NCBI GenBank assembly: GCA_913057785.1
Contig: CAJXPD010000035.1
Coordinates: 1 to 52,613 of the forward strand
Length of the DNA: 52,613 nucleotides
Direction: 5' to 3'
From: an uncultured Lewinella sp.
GTDB lineage: Bacteria > Bacteroidota > Bacteroidia > Chitinophagales > Saprospiraceae
A program made the position numbers and the translations under genes. Positions 44,528 through 52,613 of the stretch are shown here, in pieces (the stretch's first letter is position 1; the number at the start of each line of letters is the position of its first letter). The notes beneath the pieces are model-generated. The model made no database searches and was not told the DNA's origin. It saw only the letters and a list, made by a program, of their open reading frames with translations.

Positions 44528-46675
44528 ATGCTTAGATTATCTCCCTTAAGCAGGATATTGGCTGGACTAATTGTTTTGGCCATGATTTCCTGTAACACAG
44601 AGACTGCGCCTGCCGTGGAAAAAGGATCTGCGGAGCACATTAAGGCGGTAACGGAGGCCATCGATGATGCGACCTTAGCCGGTGCTAAGGAAGGATCAAA
44701 GGATTGGCTTTCCTATGGCCTAAACTACTCAGAGAATCGCTTCAGTCAATTAGATCAGATCAACACTGAAAATGTTAAAGAGCTTGGTCTAGCTTGGTCA
44801 TACGACCTCAAATCTGTGCGTGGTGTAGAAGCTACCCCTGTGGTGATAGATGGGATTATGTACGTGACAGGACCTTGGAGTATCGTGTATGCGATCAATG
44901 CCAGAACCGGTGAGGAATTGTGGACCTACGATCCGGCAGTTCCGAAGAGCTATGCTGAAAAAGCTTGCTGTGATGTTGTAAATCGCGGGGTAGCAGTGTA
45001 TAAGGGGCATGTGTACGTTGCTTCTCTTGATGGCCGCTTAATCGCTTTAGATGCTGCTTCTGGAAAGGTAGCCTGGGAGAAGAATACCTTGATTGATCCA
45101 GACAAACCTTATACCATCACGGGTGCCCCTAGAGTATTCAAAGGGAAAGTGATTATTGGCAATGGTGGTGCAGAATATGGAGTAAGAGGATATATCACGG
45201 CCTACGATGCTTTGAGTGGCGAGCAAGCTTGGCGCTTCTTCTCCGTTCCCGGTAATCCAGAGGAGGAGTTTGAAAATGACGCCATGAAGATGGCAGCCGA
45301 AACTTGGGATCCTGCCGGTAAATACTGGGAAGCAGGCGGTGGTGGCACCATGTGGGATGCCATGGCTTTCGACCCGGAGCTTAACTTGATGTATGTAGGA
45401 GTGGGTAATGGATCTCCTTGGAACCGTCGCCTGAGAAGTCCAGGTGGTGGTGATAATCTATTCCTTTCTTCTATCGTAGCTTTGAATCCAGATAATGGCG
45501 AGTATGCTTGGCATTACCAAACTACTCCTGGTGACCACTGGGATTATACCGCTACTCAAACCTTAATTCTAGCAGAACTAGAGATCGAAGGACAGGAGCG
45601 CAAAGTGATTATGCAAGCGCCGAAAAATGGATTCTACTTTGTGATTGATCGAACCAATGGTGACTTTATTTCTGCCGAGAATTTCGTAGACGTGAACTGG
45701 GCTAGTGGTTATGACGAAAATGGCCGTCCGATGGAGATCAGCGAAGCGGAATATAAAGATGGAGCCTACGAAGCGATTCCTGGACCCTATGGTGCGCACA
45801 ACTGGCACCCCATGGCCTACAGCCCTCAAACGGGCTTAGCCTATATCCCTGCACAAGGTGTACCTATTGTAATTGAGGACAATAAGAACTGGGTATATAA
45901 CTCCAATGCTGGAGGTGGACCACACAATAATCTGGGTTGGAACCTGGGAGTGCTCGTTTCTGCCGTACCCCCACAATCTGCTCCCTTTGGTCATTTGGTG
46001 GCTTGGGATCCAGTCAAGCAGGAAGCTGCTTGGAGGGTTGAGCATATTTCTCCCTGGAACGGAGGGGTATTGACAACAGCGGGAGGATTGGTTTTCCAAG
46101 GTACAGCCGATGGGCGTTTTGTAGCCTACAATGCGGCAAACGGGGAGAAATTGTGGGAAAGCCCAACGGGGACTGGTGTGATCGCTGCGGCTTCCACCTT
46201 TGAAATTGACGGCACACAATACGTCAGTATTGCCGCTGGATGGGGTGGTGTTTATGGTTTGAGTGCGGGGCATGCCGAGACGGCGACTTCCGGAAAGGTC
46301 TACACCTTCAAGGTGGGCGGAACTGGTGAAATGCCAGAAGTAGCGCCCTTCGAGCCAGGTACCTTGATTGCTGGGGTAGAATACAATCCAGATGATGTTG
46401 CCATGGGAGCGAAGTTGTATATCAACAACTGCGTTTTCTGCCATGGTGTTCCTGCTGTTGCCAATGGTGGTGCAATTAAGAACTTGGGGTATGTAGATCC
46501 TTCGATCATTGCCAACTTGGAAGAGCAAGTATTTGCTGGACCTTATCAAGGAATGGGTATGCCTGATTTTACGGGTCGTCTTTCCGAAGATGAAGTAACC
46601 AAGATAAAAGCCTTTATTCAAGGTACCGCAGATATGGTTCGTGCACAGATGGAAGCTGCTGCTGGCGGCGGATAA
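44528..46675 (+). CDS. PQQ-dependent quinohemoprotein alcohol dehydrogenase (type II)
   Basis: 715 residues. A lipoprotein signal (GLIVLAMISC, Cys about 22) precedes an eight-bladed PQQ propeller. The PQQ-holding vicinal disulfide is in YAEKACCDVVNRG, with GGGGTMWDAMAFD, VGVGNGSPWNRR, and GDHWDYTATQTL following. The catalytic Asp of the last motif is followed two residues later by Thr rather than Asp, which points to calcium rather than lanthanide use. The C-terminal 100 residues form a cytochrome c with one heme motif (CVFCHG) and a Met ligand region (GMGMPDF). It oxidises alcohols in the periplasm. No pqq synthesis genes are in the window. The next gene is convergent, across a strong terminator. 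Confidence 0.92.
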   Translation: MLRLSPLSRILAGLIVLAMISCNTETAPAVEKGSAEHIKAVTEAIDDATLAGAKEGSKDWLSYGLNYSENRFSQLDQINTENVKELGLAWSYDLKSVRGVEATPVVIDGIMYVTGPWSIVYAINARTGEELWTYDPAVPKSYAEKACCDVVNRGVAVYKGHVYVASLDGRLIALDAASGKVAWEKNTLIDPDKPYTITGAPRVFKGKVIIGNGGAEYGVRGYITAYDALSGEQAWRFFSVPGNPEEEFENDAMKMAAETWDPAGKYWEAGGGGTMWDAMAFDPELNLMYVGVGNGSPWNRRLRSPGGGDNLFLSSIVALNPDNGEYAWHYQTTPGDHWDYTATQTLILAELEIEGQERKVIMQAPKNGFYFVIDRTNGDFISAENFVDVNWASGYDENGRPMEISEAEYKDGAYEAIPGPYGAHNWHPMAYSPQTGLAYIPAQGVPIVIEDNKNWVYNSNAGGGPHNNLGWNLGVLVSAVPPQSAPFGHLVAWDPVKQEAAWRVEHISPWNGGVLTTAGGLVFQGTADGRFVAYNAANGEKLWESPTGTGVIAAASTFEIDGTQYVSIAAGWGGVYGLSAGHAETATSGKVYTFKVGGTGEMPEVAPFEPGTLIAGVEYNPDDVAMGAKLYINNCVFCHGVPAVANGGAIKNLGYVDPSIIANLEEQVFAGPYQGMGMPDFTGRLSEDEVTKIKAFIQGTADMVRAQMEAAAGGG

Positions 46676-46718
46676 GAGGGAGTTTTTCACTCCTTATTTG
46701 CCTGGGTAGAACCAGGAG

Positions 46719-46757
46719 AAGTGAGTCATTGCGTTCTTGGCGATGACTCACTTTTTT
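46719..46757 (+). terminator. Intrinsic terminator after the PQQ dehydrogenase
   Basis: An 11-bp stem (46719-46729, aagtgagtcat, with 46743-46753) ends in a run of six T at 46752-46757. It is 44 bp past the stop and 26 bp before the convergent cysteine desulfurase stop. Confidence 0.85.
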
Positions 46758-46782
46758 GTTGTAATCCTACAGAGCAAGAAAG

Positions 46783-47958
46783 TTAAGTAGGGACCATCTT
46801 TTGTCTTCTTGTCTGTAAAGCCTGGACTTTCTCCACTATGATGTTTCCTACGTAATCGATTTCTTCTAGGGTATTATACTTGCCGATCCCAAAACGGAAG
46901 GCCTTGTTCAATAGGGATGGATTAGTCCCTAAAGCAGAGAGCACATGTGAAGGCTTAGCGGAGCCACTAGTGCAGGCTGAACCAGTAGAAAAAATTAAGT
47001 TGGGTAAACTCCCAATCAAATCTTCTCCACTCACTCCTGGAATCGAGATGTTGAGGTTGCCAGGGTGTCGATTGATTGGACAGCCATTTAGTTGTATGCC
47101 ATCCAAGGTTGAAAAGAGATGATCTTGCAGCTGATCCCGCATTTCTTTTATGGATTTGAAATAGCTACTAGCAGTATCGGTCATGATCTCTAGTGCCTTC
47201 CCGAATCCAACTGCACCTGGAATGTTTGATGTGCCTGGTCTCAAGCCACGTTCTTGACTGCCTCCAAAGCAGATAGGATTCAGCAAGACTTTCTCTCCTT
47301 TGCGTCTTGAGAACAAGGCGCCAACACCTCTTGGACCATAGACTTTGTGTGCTGATAGGGCGGCTAAATCTATGTGCAAAGAGTCTACATCTACCGGATG
47401 CCAACCTAAGCCTTGTGTTAGATCACAGAAGAATTTCGCCCCCCATTTTCTACTGATTTCTCCAATCTGCCGAACGGGTTGAACGGTACCAATTTCATTG
47501 TTGGACAACATGATGGCTACTGCCAAGGTGTCTTCTGTGATTGCTTCCTCTAGCTGGTTCAAATCGATGCGTCCAACGGAATCTACTTCAAGCATGGTAA
47601 TGTGATATCCACGTCGGACTAAAGCTTCTATACAGCGCAGCACGGCACTATGTTCGGTTCGCTGTGTAATGATGTGTCGACGATTTTGCGGATTGCTACT
47701 AGCCAAACCCAGTAAGGCTAGATTAATCGATTCGGTAGCGCCACTGGTAAACGTAATTTCGGAAGGGCGGGCGCCAAGGTAGGCAGCCACCTGATTGCGC
47801 GCTGCTTCCAAGGCAGCAGCAGTTTCCCAGCCCGCCCTATGGTTCCCGTTGGCAAACTTTTGCGTAAAGAAGGGCAACATACTATTAAGCACATCTTGAT
47901 CCACAGGCGTCGTGGCGTGTGAATCAAGATATACCGTAGGTGCTTTCTGGCTTTTCAT
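46783..47958 (-). CDS. Cysteine desulfurase, IscS-like
   Basis: 391 residues, PLP-dependent class V fold. Motifs in order: VYLDSHATTPVD; TFTSGATESINLAL; the cofactor lysine in ALSAHKVYGPRGVG (about 206); RGLRPGTSNI; and the catalytic loop with Cys in STGSACTSGSAKPSHVL (about residue 331). The long catalytic loop puts it with IscS/NifS rather than SufS. It takes sulfur from L-cysteine as a persulfide for Fe-S clusters or thio-modification. No iscU or sufB neighbour is present; instead a DsrE protein gene lies 7 bp upstream on the same strand, so the pair may form a sulfur relay. Confidence 0.92.
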   Translation of the reverse strand: MKSQKAPTVYLDSHATTPVDQDVLNSMLPFFTQKFANGNHRAGWETAAALEAARNQVAAYLGARPSEITFTSGATESINLALLGLASSNPQNRRHIITQRTEHSAVLRCIEALVRRGYHITMLEVDSVGRIDLNQLEEAITEDTLAVAIMLSNNEIGTVQPVRQIGEISRKWGAKFFCDLTQGLGWHPVDVDSLHIDLAALSAHKVYGPRGVGALFSRRKGEKVLLNPICFGGSQERGLRPGTSNIPGAVGFGKALEIMTDTASSYFKSIKEMRDQLQDHLFSTLDGIQLNGCPINRHPGNLNISIPGVSGEDLIGSLPNLIFSTGSACTSGSAKPSHVLSALGTNPSLLNKAFRFGIGKYNTLEEIDYVGNIIVEKVQALQTRRQKMVPT

Positions 47959-47965
47959 GTCGTAT

Positions 47966-48334
47966 CTAGAAAGAAAGCGTTTGAGCGCCAGAGGCTATCC
48001 ACTCTAACATAGGGCCAGCTCCGACTACCTCCGTACCACTGACCGTCTTTTGTGCCTCTAATCCTCTGTGATTAAAACAAGGAGAGCATGCCCAAAGGGT
48101 ACCACCCTTTTCGACAAAACCATCAATCAATTCATTCAACTTTTTGAAAGGAGCCACATGTGTAAATTCATTGCCCCCGTCTTTGCTTAATTCTACGCCA
48201 TCTGAAGTCAAGAACATGCCTACATCTAATCCTTTAGTGATAGCTGCGTTGGCTACGGTGAAGGCTACTGTAGATACATCATTGTTGCCGTTTGCAGAAA
48301 GGGTGATTACTAACTTTTTTGATTCTGACATCAT
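47966..48334 (-). CDS. DsrE-family sulfur-carrier-like protein
   Basis: 122 residues with two Met codons at the start (48334 or 48331). The DsrE fold is shown by LVITLSANGNNDVSTVAFTV, GLDVGMFLTSDGVELS, and a conserved cysteine pair in TLWACSPCFNHRGLE (about residues 83 and 86). DsrE/TusD proteins carry sulfur as a persulfide on such a Cys. It lies 7 bp upstream of the cysteine desulfurase gene on the same strand, suggesting that it accepts sulfur from it. The final recipient is unknown. Confidence 0.88.
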   Translation of the reverse strand: MMSESKKLVITLSANGNNDVSTVAFTVANAAITKGLDVGMFLTSDGVELSKDGGNEFTHVAPFKKLNELIDGFVEKGGTLWACSPCFNHRGLEAQKTVSGTEVVGAGPMLEWIASGAQTLSF

Positions 48335-48713
48335 TTGAAATTTTAAGGTTATTTATGAGGTATAATTGAGGAGAATTATTCTTTAATCTCCTCTTTACTA
48401 GCGCTTGCAAATGTAGGGGAGGAATGAGCCTATTCGCTATCTCAATTGAGTGTATGGAGCTTTTGAATTAGATTTTGGACGGATAGCTGCGGATAGATGG
48501 CGATGTGGAGTGCATTTTTCACCTCACGGGACTTATTGGTTTGCTGAGCAAAAATTCTTTGGCTGGCGAAGAGTTCTTATCTTCAATTGATAATGAACGT
48601 CCGGTAGATAGAGGGCTATAACTCTAGCCTACTTGTAATCATTTCATTAACTGACGTGAAATGTAATGGACATTTTTTCACTCCGCCCATTTTAATTAGT
48701 AGATCGACTAGCC
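48335..48713. other. Intergenic region with DsrE promoter and leader hairpin
   Basis: A minus-strand TACATTTG box at 48408-48415 matches TAnnTTTG. It would start transcription near 48401, giving a leader of about 68 nt that includes a 7-bp hairpin (gaggaga 48368-48374 with tctcctc 48387-48393). The remaining 290 bp before the dipeptidase gene shows nothing else I can name. Confidence 0.5.
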
Positions 48714-49769
48714 ATGAAAAGAAGAAGCTTTGTATATACTTCTGGTGTAGCCTTAGGAGCTAGCCTCCTCGGCTGCCAAGGGGCTGCCAAGTCAAAGGAA
48801 ACCACTAGTATTGATATGCCGACCTTTGATCTACATACACATCCCGGAAGGTTTTTTATGAAGGGCACCGAGGCTTACACTAGTGATGATCCGTTCCTGA
48901 ATAGAGTTAAGGAAATGAAAGCCCAAGGCTTGCAAGGAGCATTTTTCTGTCTGGTGGCAGATATGCCCTTGCTTAAAGTCACGGAAACGGGAGTTATCCC
49001 TACGGGCACTTTTCAAGGAGATGAAGGGTGGGAGGTATTTCAAGGGCAGCTGAGTGTGCTCAAAGATCTGATTCAAAAGGCCGAAGCAGAACTAGCTTTT
49101 GATACGACAAAACTTGGCCAAGAGGGGGCAGTGCAGGCCTTTCTTGCCTGTGAAGGTGGAGATTTTCTGGGAGGCAATATTGAACGTATTTCAGAAGCTT
49201 ATGAATTGGGGATACGTTCTATTCAACTTGTTCATTATGCTCCTTACAGACTGGGCGATCTCCAAACCTACGCTGCACAGCATGATGGACTTTCGGCGCT
49301 GGGTAAAGCGGCTGTGAAGAAGATGAATCAACTAGGAATTGTTATTGATGTCGCACATGCCTCGACCAAGACAGTGCAAGATGTGGTAGCTATTTCCGAT
49401 GCTCCAGTGATTCTTTCTCACAGTACCTTAACGACAGATCGGGAAAGCCCAGTAACAGCTAGGACTATCAGCCCTGAGCATGCAAGAATGATAGTGGAAA
49501 GTGGTGGTGTCATTGGATTGTGGCCTTCAGGGTACTCCAGCTCTTTAGAGCAGTTCGTAGATGATACAATCAGGATGATTGAAACAGTAGGTGTAGATTA
49601 TGTAGGTATCGGCACAGATATGGATGCAAACTACAAACCGGTCATTAAGAACTATGCTGAATTCTTCGATTGGAAAAGAGCTTTGCGAGAAAGAGGATTA
49701 TCAGAAGAGGAAGTGGGGAAGGTAACTGGAGGGAATTCAAAACGAGTTTTAAAACAAGTATTGGGATAA
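48714..49769 (+). CDS. Membrane dipeptidase (M19), Tat-type lipoprotein
   Basis: 351 residues. The signal MKRRSFVYTSGVALGASLLGC has twin Arg followed by Ser-Phe and a lipobox Cys at 21, so it is probably a Tat substrate; tatC lies at 12203. M19 zinc-site features are HTH in FDLHTHPG (first ligands), Glu in FLACEGGDF, His in LVHYAPYRLGD and VIDVAHAS, and Asp in YVGIGTDMDA. The usual His-x-Asp pair is His-x-His here. It hydrolyses dipeptides in the periplasm. It stands alone, 132 bp before the sulfatase gene. Confidence 0.88.
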   Translation: MKRRSFVYTSGVALGASLLGCQGAAKSKETTSIDMPTFDLHTHPGRFFMKGTEAYTSDDPFLNRVKEMKAQGLQGAFFCLVADMPLLKVTETGVIPTGTFQGDEGWEVFQGQLSVLKDLIQKAEAELAFDTTKLGQEGAVQAFLACEGGDFLGGNIERISEAYELGIRSIQLVHYAPYRLGDLQTYAAQHDGLSALGKAAVKKMNQLGIVIDVAHASTKTVQDVVAISDAPVILSHSTLTTDRESPVTARTISPEHARMIVESGGVIGLWPSGYSSSLEQFVDDTIRMIETVGVDYVGIGTDMDANYKPVIKNYAEFFDWKRALRERGLSEEEVGKVTGGNSKRVLKQVLG

Positions 49770-49901
49770 TCCACCCTACTTATCGCTATAGAAGTCACTC
49801 CTTCTTCTATTTTTCTAATACTTCTAGTAACTTGTTGAGCGCACGCTGTCACTCAGCGTTTATTTATTATTTACAGTTTCAGCGAGAACCAACTCCTTCT
49901 T

Positions 49902-51446
49902 ATGCGAAGAATAAACAAGCTTGCGCAGCTAATACCCCTTTGTGGGCTATTGTTCCTCCTCAGCTGTGCTGAAAAACCAGCAGATAGCTTACCTAATATC
50001 CTCATTATTTATGCCGATGACATGGGCTATGGCGACCTAGCTTGCCAAAACCCTGAAGCAAAATTGACCACACCGAATCTAGATCAATTGGCAGCGGAGG
50101 GCATTCGTTTTACCGATGGACATAGTTCCTCTGGGATTTGCACGCCAAGCCGATTTGCGCTGCTAACTGGGCAATATCACTGGCGAAGAATGCATGGCAT
50201 TGTTGGCCCCTTTGGTGGGTCGGTATTTAAGGAGGAAGAATTCACTTTGGCTCGCATGTTAAAGCAAAAAGGATACACTACGGCTTGCATTGGGAAGTGG
50301 CATCTGGGATGGGACTGGGATTCCCTCAAAGTGGAAGGGGCAGAATTACTACCCGTACCGGGAGATAGTACGAGGCGAGGGTATGGACCCAAGGATTTTG
50401 ATTGGCAACAAGCATGCACAGGTGGGCCACTGGATCAAGGCTTCGATTACTATTTTGGAGACGGTACGATTAATTTTCCCCCGTATGCATTTATTGAGAA
50501 TGACCGTCTTACGGAAATGCCTACCGAGTATTTAGATCTTGCTCAGCGCAATACCAAGGAAGGGAATTGGGAATTTAGACCCGGGCCCATGGTGAAAGAT
50601 TGGGACCCTTACCAGGTGCTGCCCACGCTTGAGCAAAAAGCCGTGACTTATATACAACAGCAGAAGCAAGGTCAACCCTTCTTTTTATACTTTGCCCTCC
50701 CTAGCCCACATGCACCAATCATCCCGAATGAAGAATTCCTGGGGAAAACGGAGGCAGGGGCTTATGGCGACTTTGTTTACCAAACGGATTACGTGGCAGG
50801 ACAAGTCCTGAAAGCCTTGGAAGAGCAAAGCCTGGCTGAGAATACACTGGTGATATTCACCTCGGATAATGGCCCGGAACATTATGCTTATCCGCGTTTA
50901 CGGAACTACGGCCACTTCAGTACAGGCCCATTGCGAGGACTCAAGCGAGATATATACGAAGGAGGGCATCGGGTCCCTTTTGTGATGCGATGGCCAGGGA
51001 AGATCGAAGCTGGAAGGGTTTCTGAGGATTTGATTCATCAGGTAGATATTGCTGCCACTATTGCTGCTATCGTGGACTTCCCTTTGACGACACAGCATGC
51101 CGTGGACAGTTATAATTTTCTTCCCTTGTTGCTAGGGGAGGAGCTAGTCGGACCAATCCGGGAGGGGGCTGTGCACAATACCTTTAAGGATGGTTTCGTG
51201 ATTCGGGAAGGAGATTGGGTGCTAATTGAGCGATTCTCTGGCTACCATACTCGTGTGCCCGATTGGTATTTTGAGGAGAACGGATACGTGAAAGATGATC
51301 CTGAGGGGCCAGGATTATTGTTTAATGTAAAGACAGACTTAGGCCAGTTTCAGAATCAATATGAGGCAGCGCCAGAAAAAGTGCAGGAGCTGAAAGTCCT
51401 ATTGCAAGAGTATAAACAAAGTGAACGAACTGCACCCCTACCATAA
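49902..51446 (+). CDS. Sulfatase (arylsulfatase family S1), lipoprotein
   Basis: 514 residues. Lipoprotein signal with Cys22 (GLLFLLSC). The active-site motif C80-T-P-S-R is the formylglycine signature of S1 sulfatases. The metal-binding DD at 39-40 ([11 protein letters not shown]), GKWHLGW and FTSDNGPEH complete the site. The C-terminal subdomain is present and the length is normal. It removes sulfate esters from sugars or aryl groups after Cys is converted to formylglycine by an FGE or anSME enzyme not seen here. Its stop shares one base with the next gene's start (TAATG), so the two are coupled. Confidence 0.94.
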   Translation: MRRINKLAQLIPLCGLLFLLSCAEKPADSLPNILIIYADDMGYGDLACQNPEAKLTTPNLDQLAAEGIRFTDGHSSSGICTPSRFALLTGQYHWRRMHGIVGPFGGSVFKEEEFTLARMLKQKGYTTACIGKWHLGWDWDSLKVEGAELLPVPGDSTRRGYGPKDFDWQQACTGGPLDQGFDYYFGDGTINFPPYAFIENDRLTEMPTEYLDLAQRNTKEGNWEFRPGPMVKDWDPYQVLPTLEQKAVTYIQQQKQGQPFFLYFALPSPHAPIIPNEEFLGKTEAGAYGDFVYQTDYVAGQVLKALEEQSLAENTLVIFTSDNGPEHYAYPRLRNYGHFSTGPLRGLKRDIYEGGHRVPFVMRWPGKIEAGRVSEDLIHQVDIAATIAAIVDFPLTTQHAVDSYNFLPLLLGEELVGPIREGAVHNTFKDGFVIREGDWVLIERFSGYHTRVPDWYFEENGYVKDDPEGPGLLFNVKTDLGQFQNQYEAAPEKVQELKVLLQEYKQSERTAPLP

Positions 51447-52613
51447 TGAGCAAAATGAACTGGAATACTTTTAGACCAATACTAAACCTAAAGGGCTTGA
51501 GCATCGGGTTTATGCTGTTCTGCCTCTATCTTGGGTATAGCTGCCAAGGTGACCACAAGGTCTCCGGGGACTTAGCTGTTGCCTTGCCGGAAGAGATCAG
51601 CTACAATTTCCACATTCGACCGATCTTAGCGGATCGCTGCTTTTCTTGCCATGGTCCAGATGAAGCTGCTCGAGAATCGAACCTTCGATTGGATCAAGAG
51701 GCGTCGGCCTATGCTCGCCTAGCAAGTGGGCAGAAAGCGATCGTTCCGGGTAGACCGAGAAGAAGTGCTGCCTATCACCGGATTTACAGCGATGACCCGG
51801 AGCTCATGATGCCGCCGCCTGAAAGCAATCTCTCCTTGACGGATTACGAAAAGCTTTTGATTCGTAAGTGGATTGAACAGGGGGCAGCCTACGAACCGCA
51901 TTGGGCATTTCGTCCTATCAGAACACCGGAAGTTCCGAGAGCCAGTGATCCAGCAATGGTCGTCAATGAAATTGATCATTTTATCTTACAGCGATTGCAG
52001 CAAGAGGGGCTTACCTTCTCCGATGCCGTCGCAAAGGAGCGACTTATTCGACGACTAAGCTTTGACCTTAGGGGGCTGCCGGCCACGCTAGAGGAGATCG
52101 ATCAATTTATTCAGGATGACAGAGAAGAAGCTTATGTGGAGCTGGTAAATCGCTTTATTGATTCGGATGCCTATGCAGAAAGAATGACAATGGATTGGCT
52201 AGATCTGGCCCGTTATGCCGATTCCCAGGGACTGCACTCCGATGGATGGCGTTCCATGTACCCGTGGAGAGATTGGGTGATCCGGGCATTTAGGCAAGGA
52301 ATGCCTTTTGATCAGTTCTTGACCTGGCAATTAGCGGGAGACCTCATGCCCAAACCCAACCGGGATCAATTGATTGCCACTGGTTTTAACCGAAATCACA
52401 AGACGACGGCAGAGGGTGGGGTGGTAGATGAGGAATATCGAGCGGAGTATGTACATGATCGAGTCGCAACCACGGCCACCGCTTTTCTCGGCCTGACTAT
52501 GGAATGTGCCCGCTGTCATGATCACAAATATGATCCTATTAGTCAGAAGGAGTACTACCAGTTTTATGCCTTTTTTAATCAAGTGGAAGAATTGGGAATG
52601 AGTGGAGATGATG
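51446..52613 (+). CDS. PSD1 / planctomycete-cytochrome-C domain protein, 5' part (cut by window end)
   Basis: The open frame runs from the ATG at 51446 to the window edge, at least 389 codons, with no stop; the gene is incomplete. Signal peptide with lipobox-like GYSC (about residue 33). A PSCyt1-type heme motif CFSCHGPDE (about residues 69-73) is followed by LRLDQEASAY and MMPPPESNLSL, then a DUF1549-type (PSD1) domain with FDLRGLPATLEEID, DLARYADSQG and a second heme-like motif CARCHDHKYDP. Such proteins are common in Planctomycetes and in some Bacteroidota, next to sulfatases, and are linked to polysaccharide degradation; biochemical role unknown. Coupled to the sulfatase by a TAATG overlap. 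Confidence 0.9.
   Translation, partial: MSKMNWNTFRPILNLKGLSIGFMLFCLYLGYSCQGDHKVSGDLAVALPEEISYNFHIRPILADRCFSCHGPDEAARESNLRLDQEASAYARLASGQKAIVPGRPRRSAAYHRIYSDDPELMMPPPESNLSLTDYEKLLIRKWIEQGAAYEPHWAFRPIRTPEVPRASDPAMVVNEIDHFILQRLQQEGLTFSDAVAKERLIRRLSFDLRGLPATLEEIDQFIQDDREEAYVELVNRFIDSDAYAERMTMDWLDLARYADSQGLHSDGWRSMYPWRDWVIRAFRQGMPFDQFLTWQLAGDLMPKPNRDQLIATGFNRNHKTTAEGGVVDEEYRAEYVHDRVATTATAFLGLTMECARCHDHKYDPISQKEYYQFYAFFNQVEELGMSGDD

Noticed and set aside
44528..46675. Lanthanide-dependent (XoxF-like) alcohol dehydrogenase
   Set aside because: The residue two after the catalytic Asp is Thr (DYT), not the extra Asp that marks lanthanide enzymes, and the fused C-terminal cytochrome fits type II quinohemoprotein dehydrogenases.
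45836..46690. Antisense open frame of 284 codons opposite the PQQ dehydrogenase
   Set aside because: The product has no domain pattern and is Cys/Ser/His/Arg rich like a reading shadow; the + strand protein is a clear match to its family throughout.

Overview
The window looks like chromosome of a Bacteroidota (Bacteroidetes), probably Saprospiria-like. This is inferred from two proteins ending in type IX secretion (T9SS) sorting domains, promoter -7 boxes of the TAnnTTTG type ahead of several genes, few Shine-Dalgarno sites, many lipoproteins, a fused E1 2-oxoacid dehydrogenase, and family choices such as a tricorn-type peptidase, DUF2911, and M56 metallopeptidase/TonB fusions. No tRNA, rRNA, CRISPR, insertion sequence, integrase or phage gene was seen, so the stretch reads as ordinary chromosome rather than an island.

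Layout. 1-7.5 kb: glutaminase, a PagL-like outer-membrane barrel, a lipoprotein, gyrB (minus), tsaE-alanine dehydrogenase, and a small membrane protein of the PycTM (DUF5706) family. 7.5-20.3 kb: a T9SS-secreted protein, a Na/Ca antiporter, tatC, a large FAD/Fe-S oxidoreductase, a translationally coupled SDR plus SMP-30 lactonase pair, a double-OmpA-domain protein and a seven-helix membrane protein. 20.3-28 kb: a tricorn-type peptidase, an alpha/beta hydrolase that lacks halide-binding residues, an HD phosphohydrolase fused to a second PycTM domain, ferritin, and a DUF2007 protein. 28-36 kb (minus): an apparent TPR-BlaI-M56/TonB cluster, a stand-alone TonB and an Ig-like lipoprotein. 36-40.9 kb: a pseudo-esterase lipoprotein, a LytS/LytR-type two-component pair, and a DUF2911/TPR protein. 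40.9-44.2 kb: fused branched-chain-type E1 divergent from an Lrp regulator, then a macrodomain protein. 44.5-52.6 kb: a PQQ quinohemoprotein alcohol dehydrogenase, a cysteine desulfurase-DsrE pair, a Tat-type lipoprotein dipeptidase, and a sulfatase coupled to a PSD1/planctomycete-cytochrome protein cut by the window end.

Most interesting points. (1) Two PycTM-family proteins lie about 18 kb apart. Both carry a lysine run before the membrane domain, one is fused to an intact HD nucleotide phosphohydrolase, and neither has a cyclase nearby: a candidate housekeeping signalling system related to Pycsar immunity effectors. (2) The 938-residue M56 peptidase also carries two TonB-receptor plug-like repeats, two TonB C-terminal domains and a T9SS-like C-terminus, next to blaI. 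(3) Two palindromes with the same TACAGGTA core, 23 bp apart, sit between the E1 and Lrp genes and are good operator candidates. (4) A 28-bp motif (21/28 identical by eye) is shared upstream of the two genes flanking the LytTR two-component pair. (5) Long perfect hairpins with 3-nt loops and no T-run occur at gene borders.
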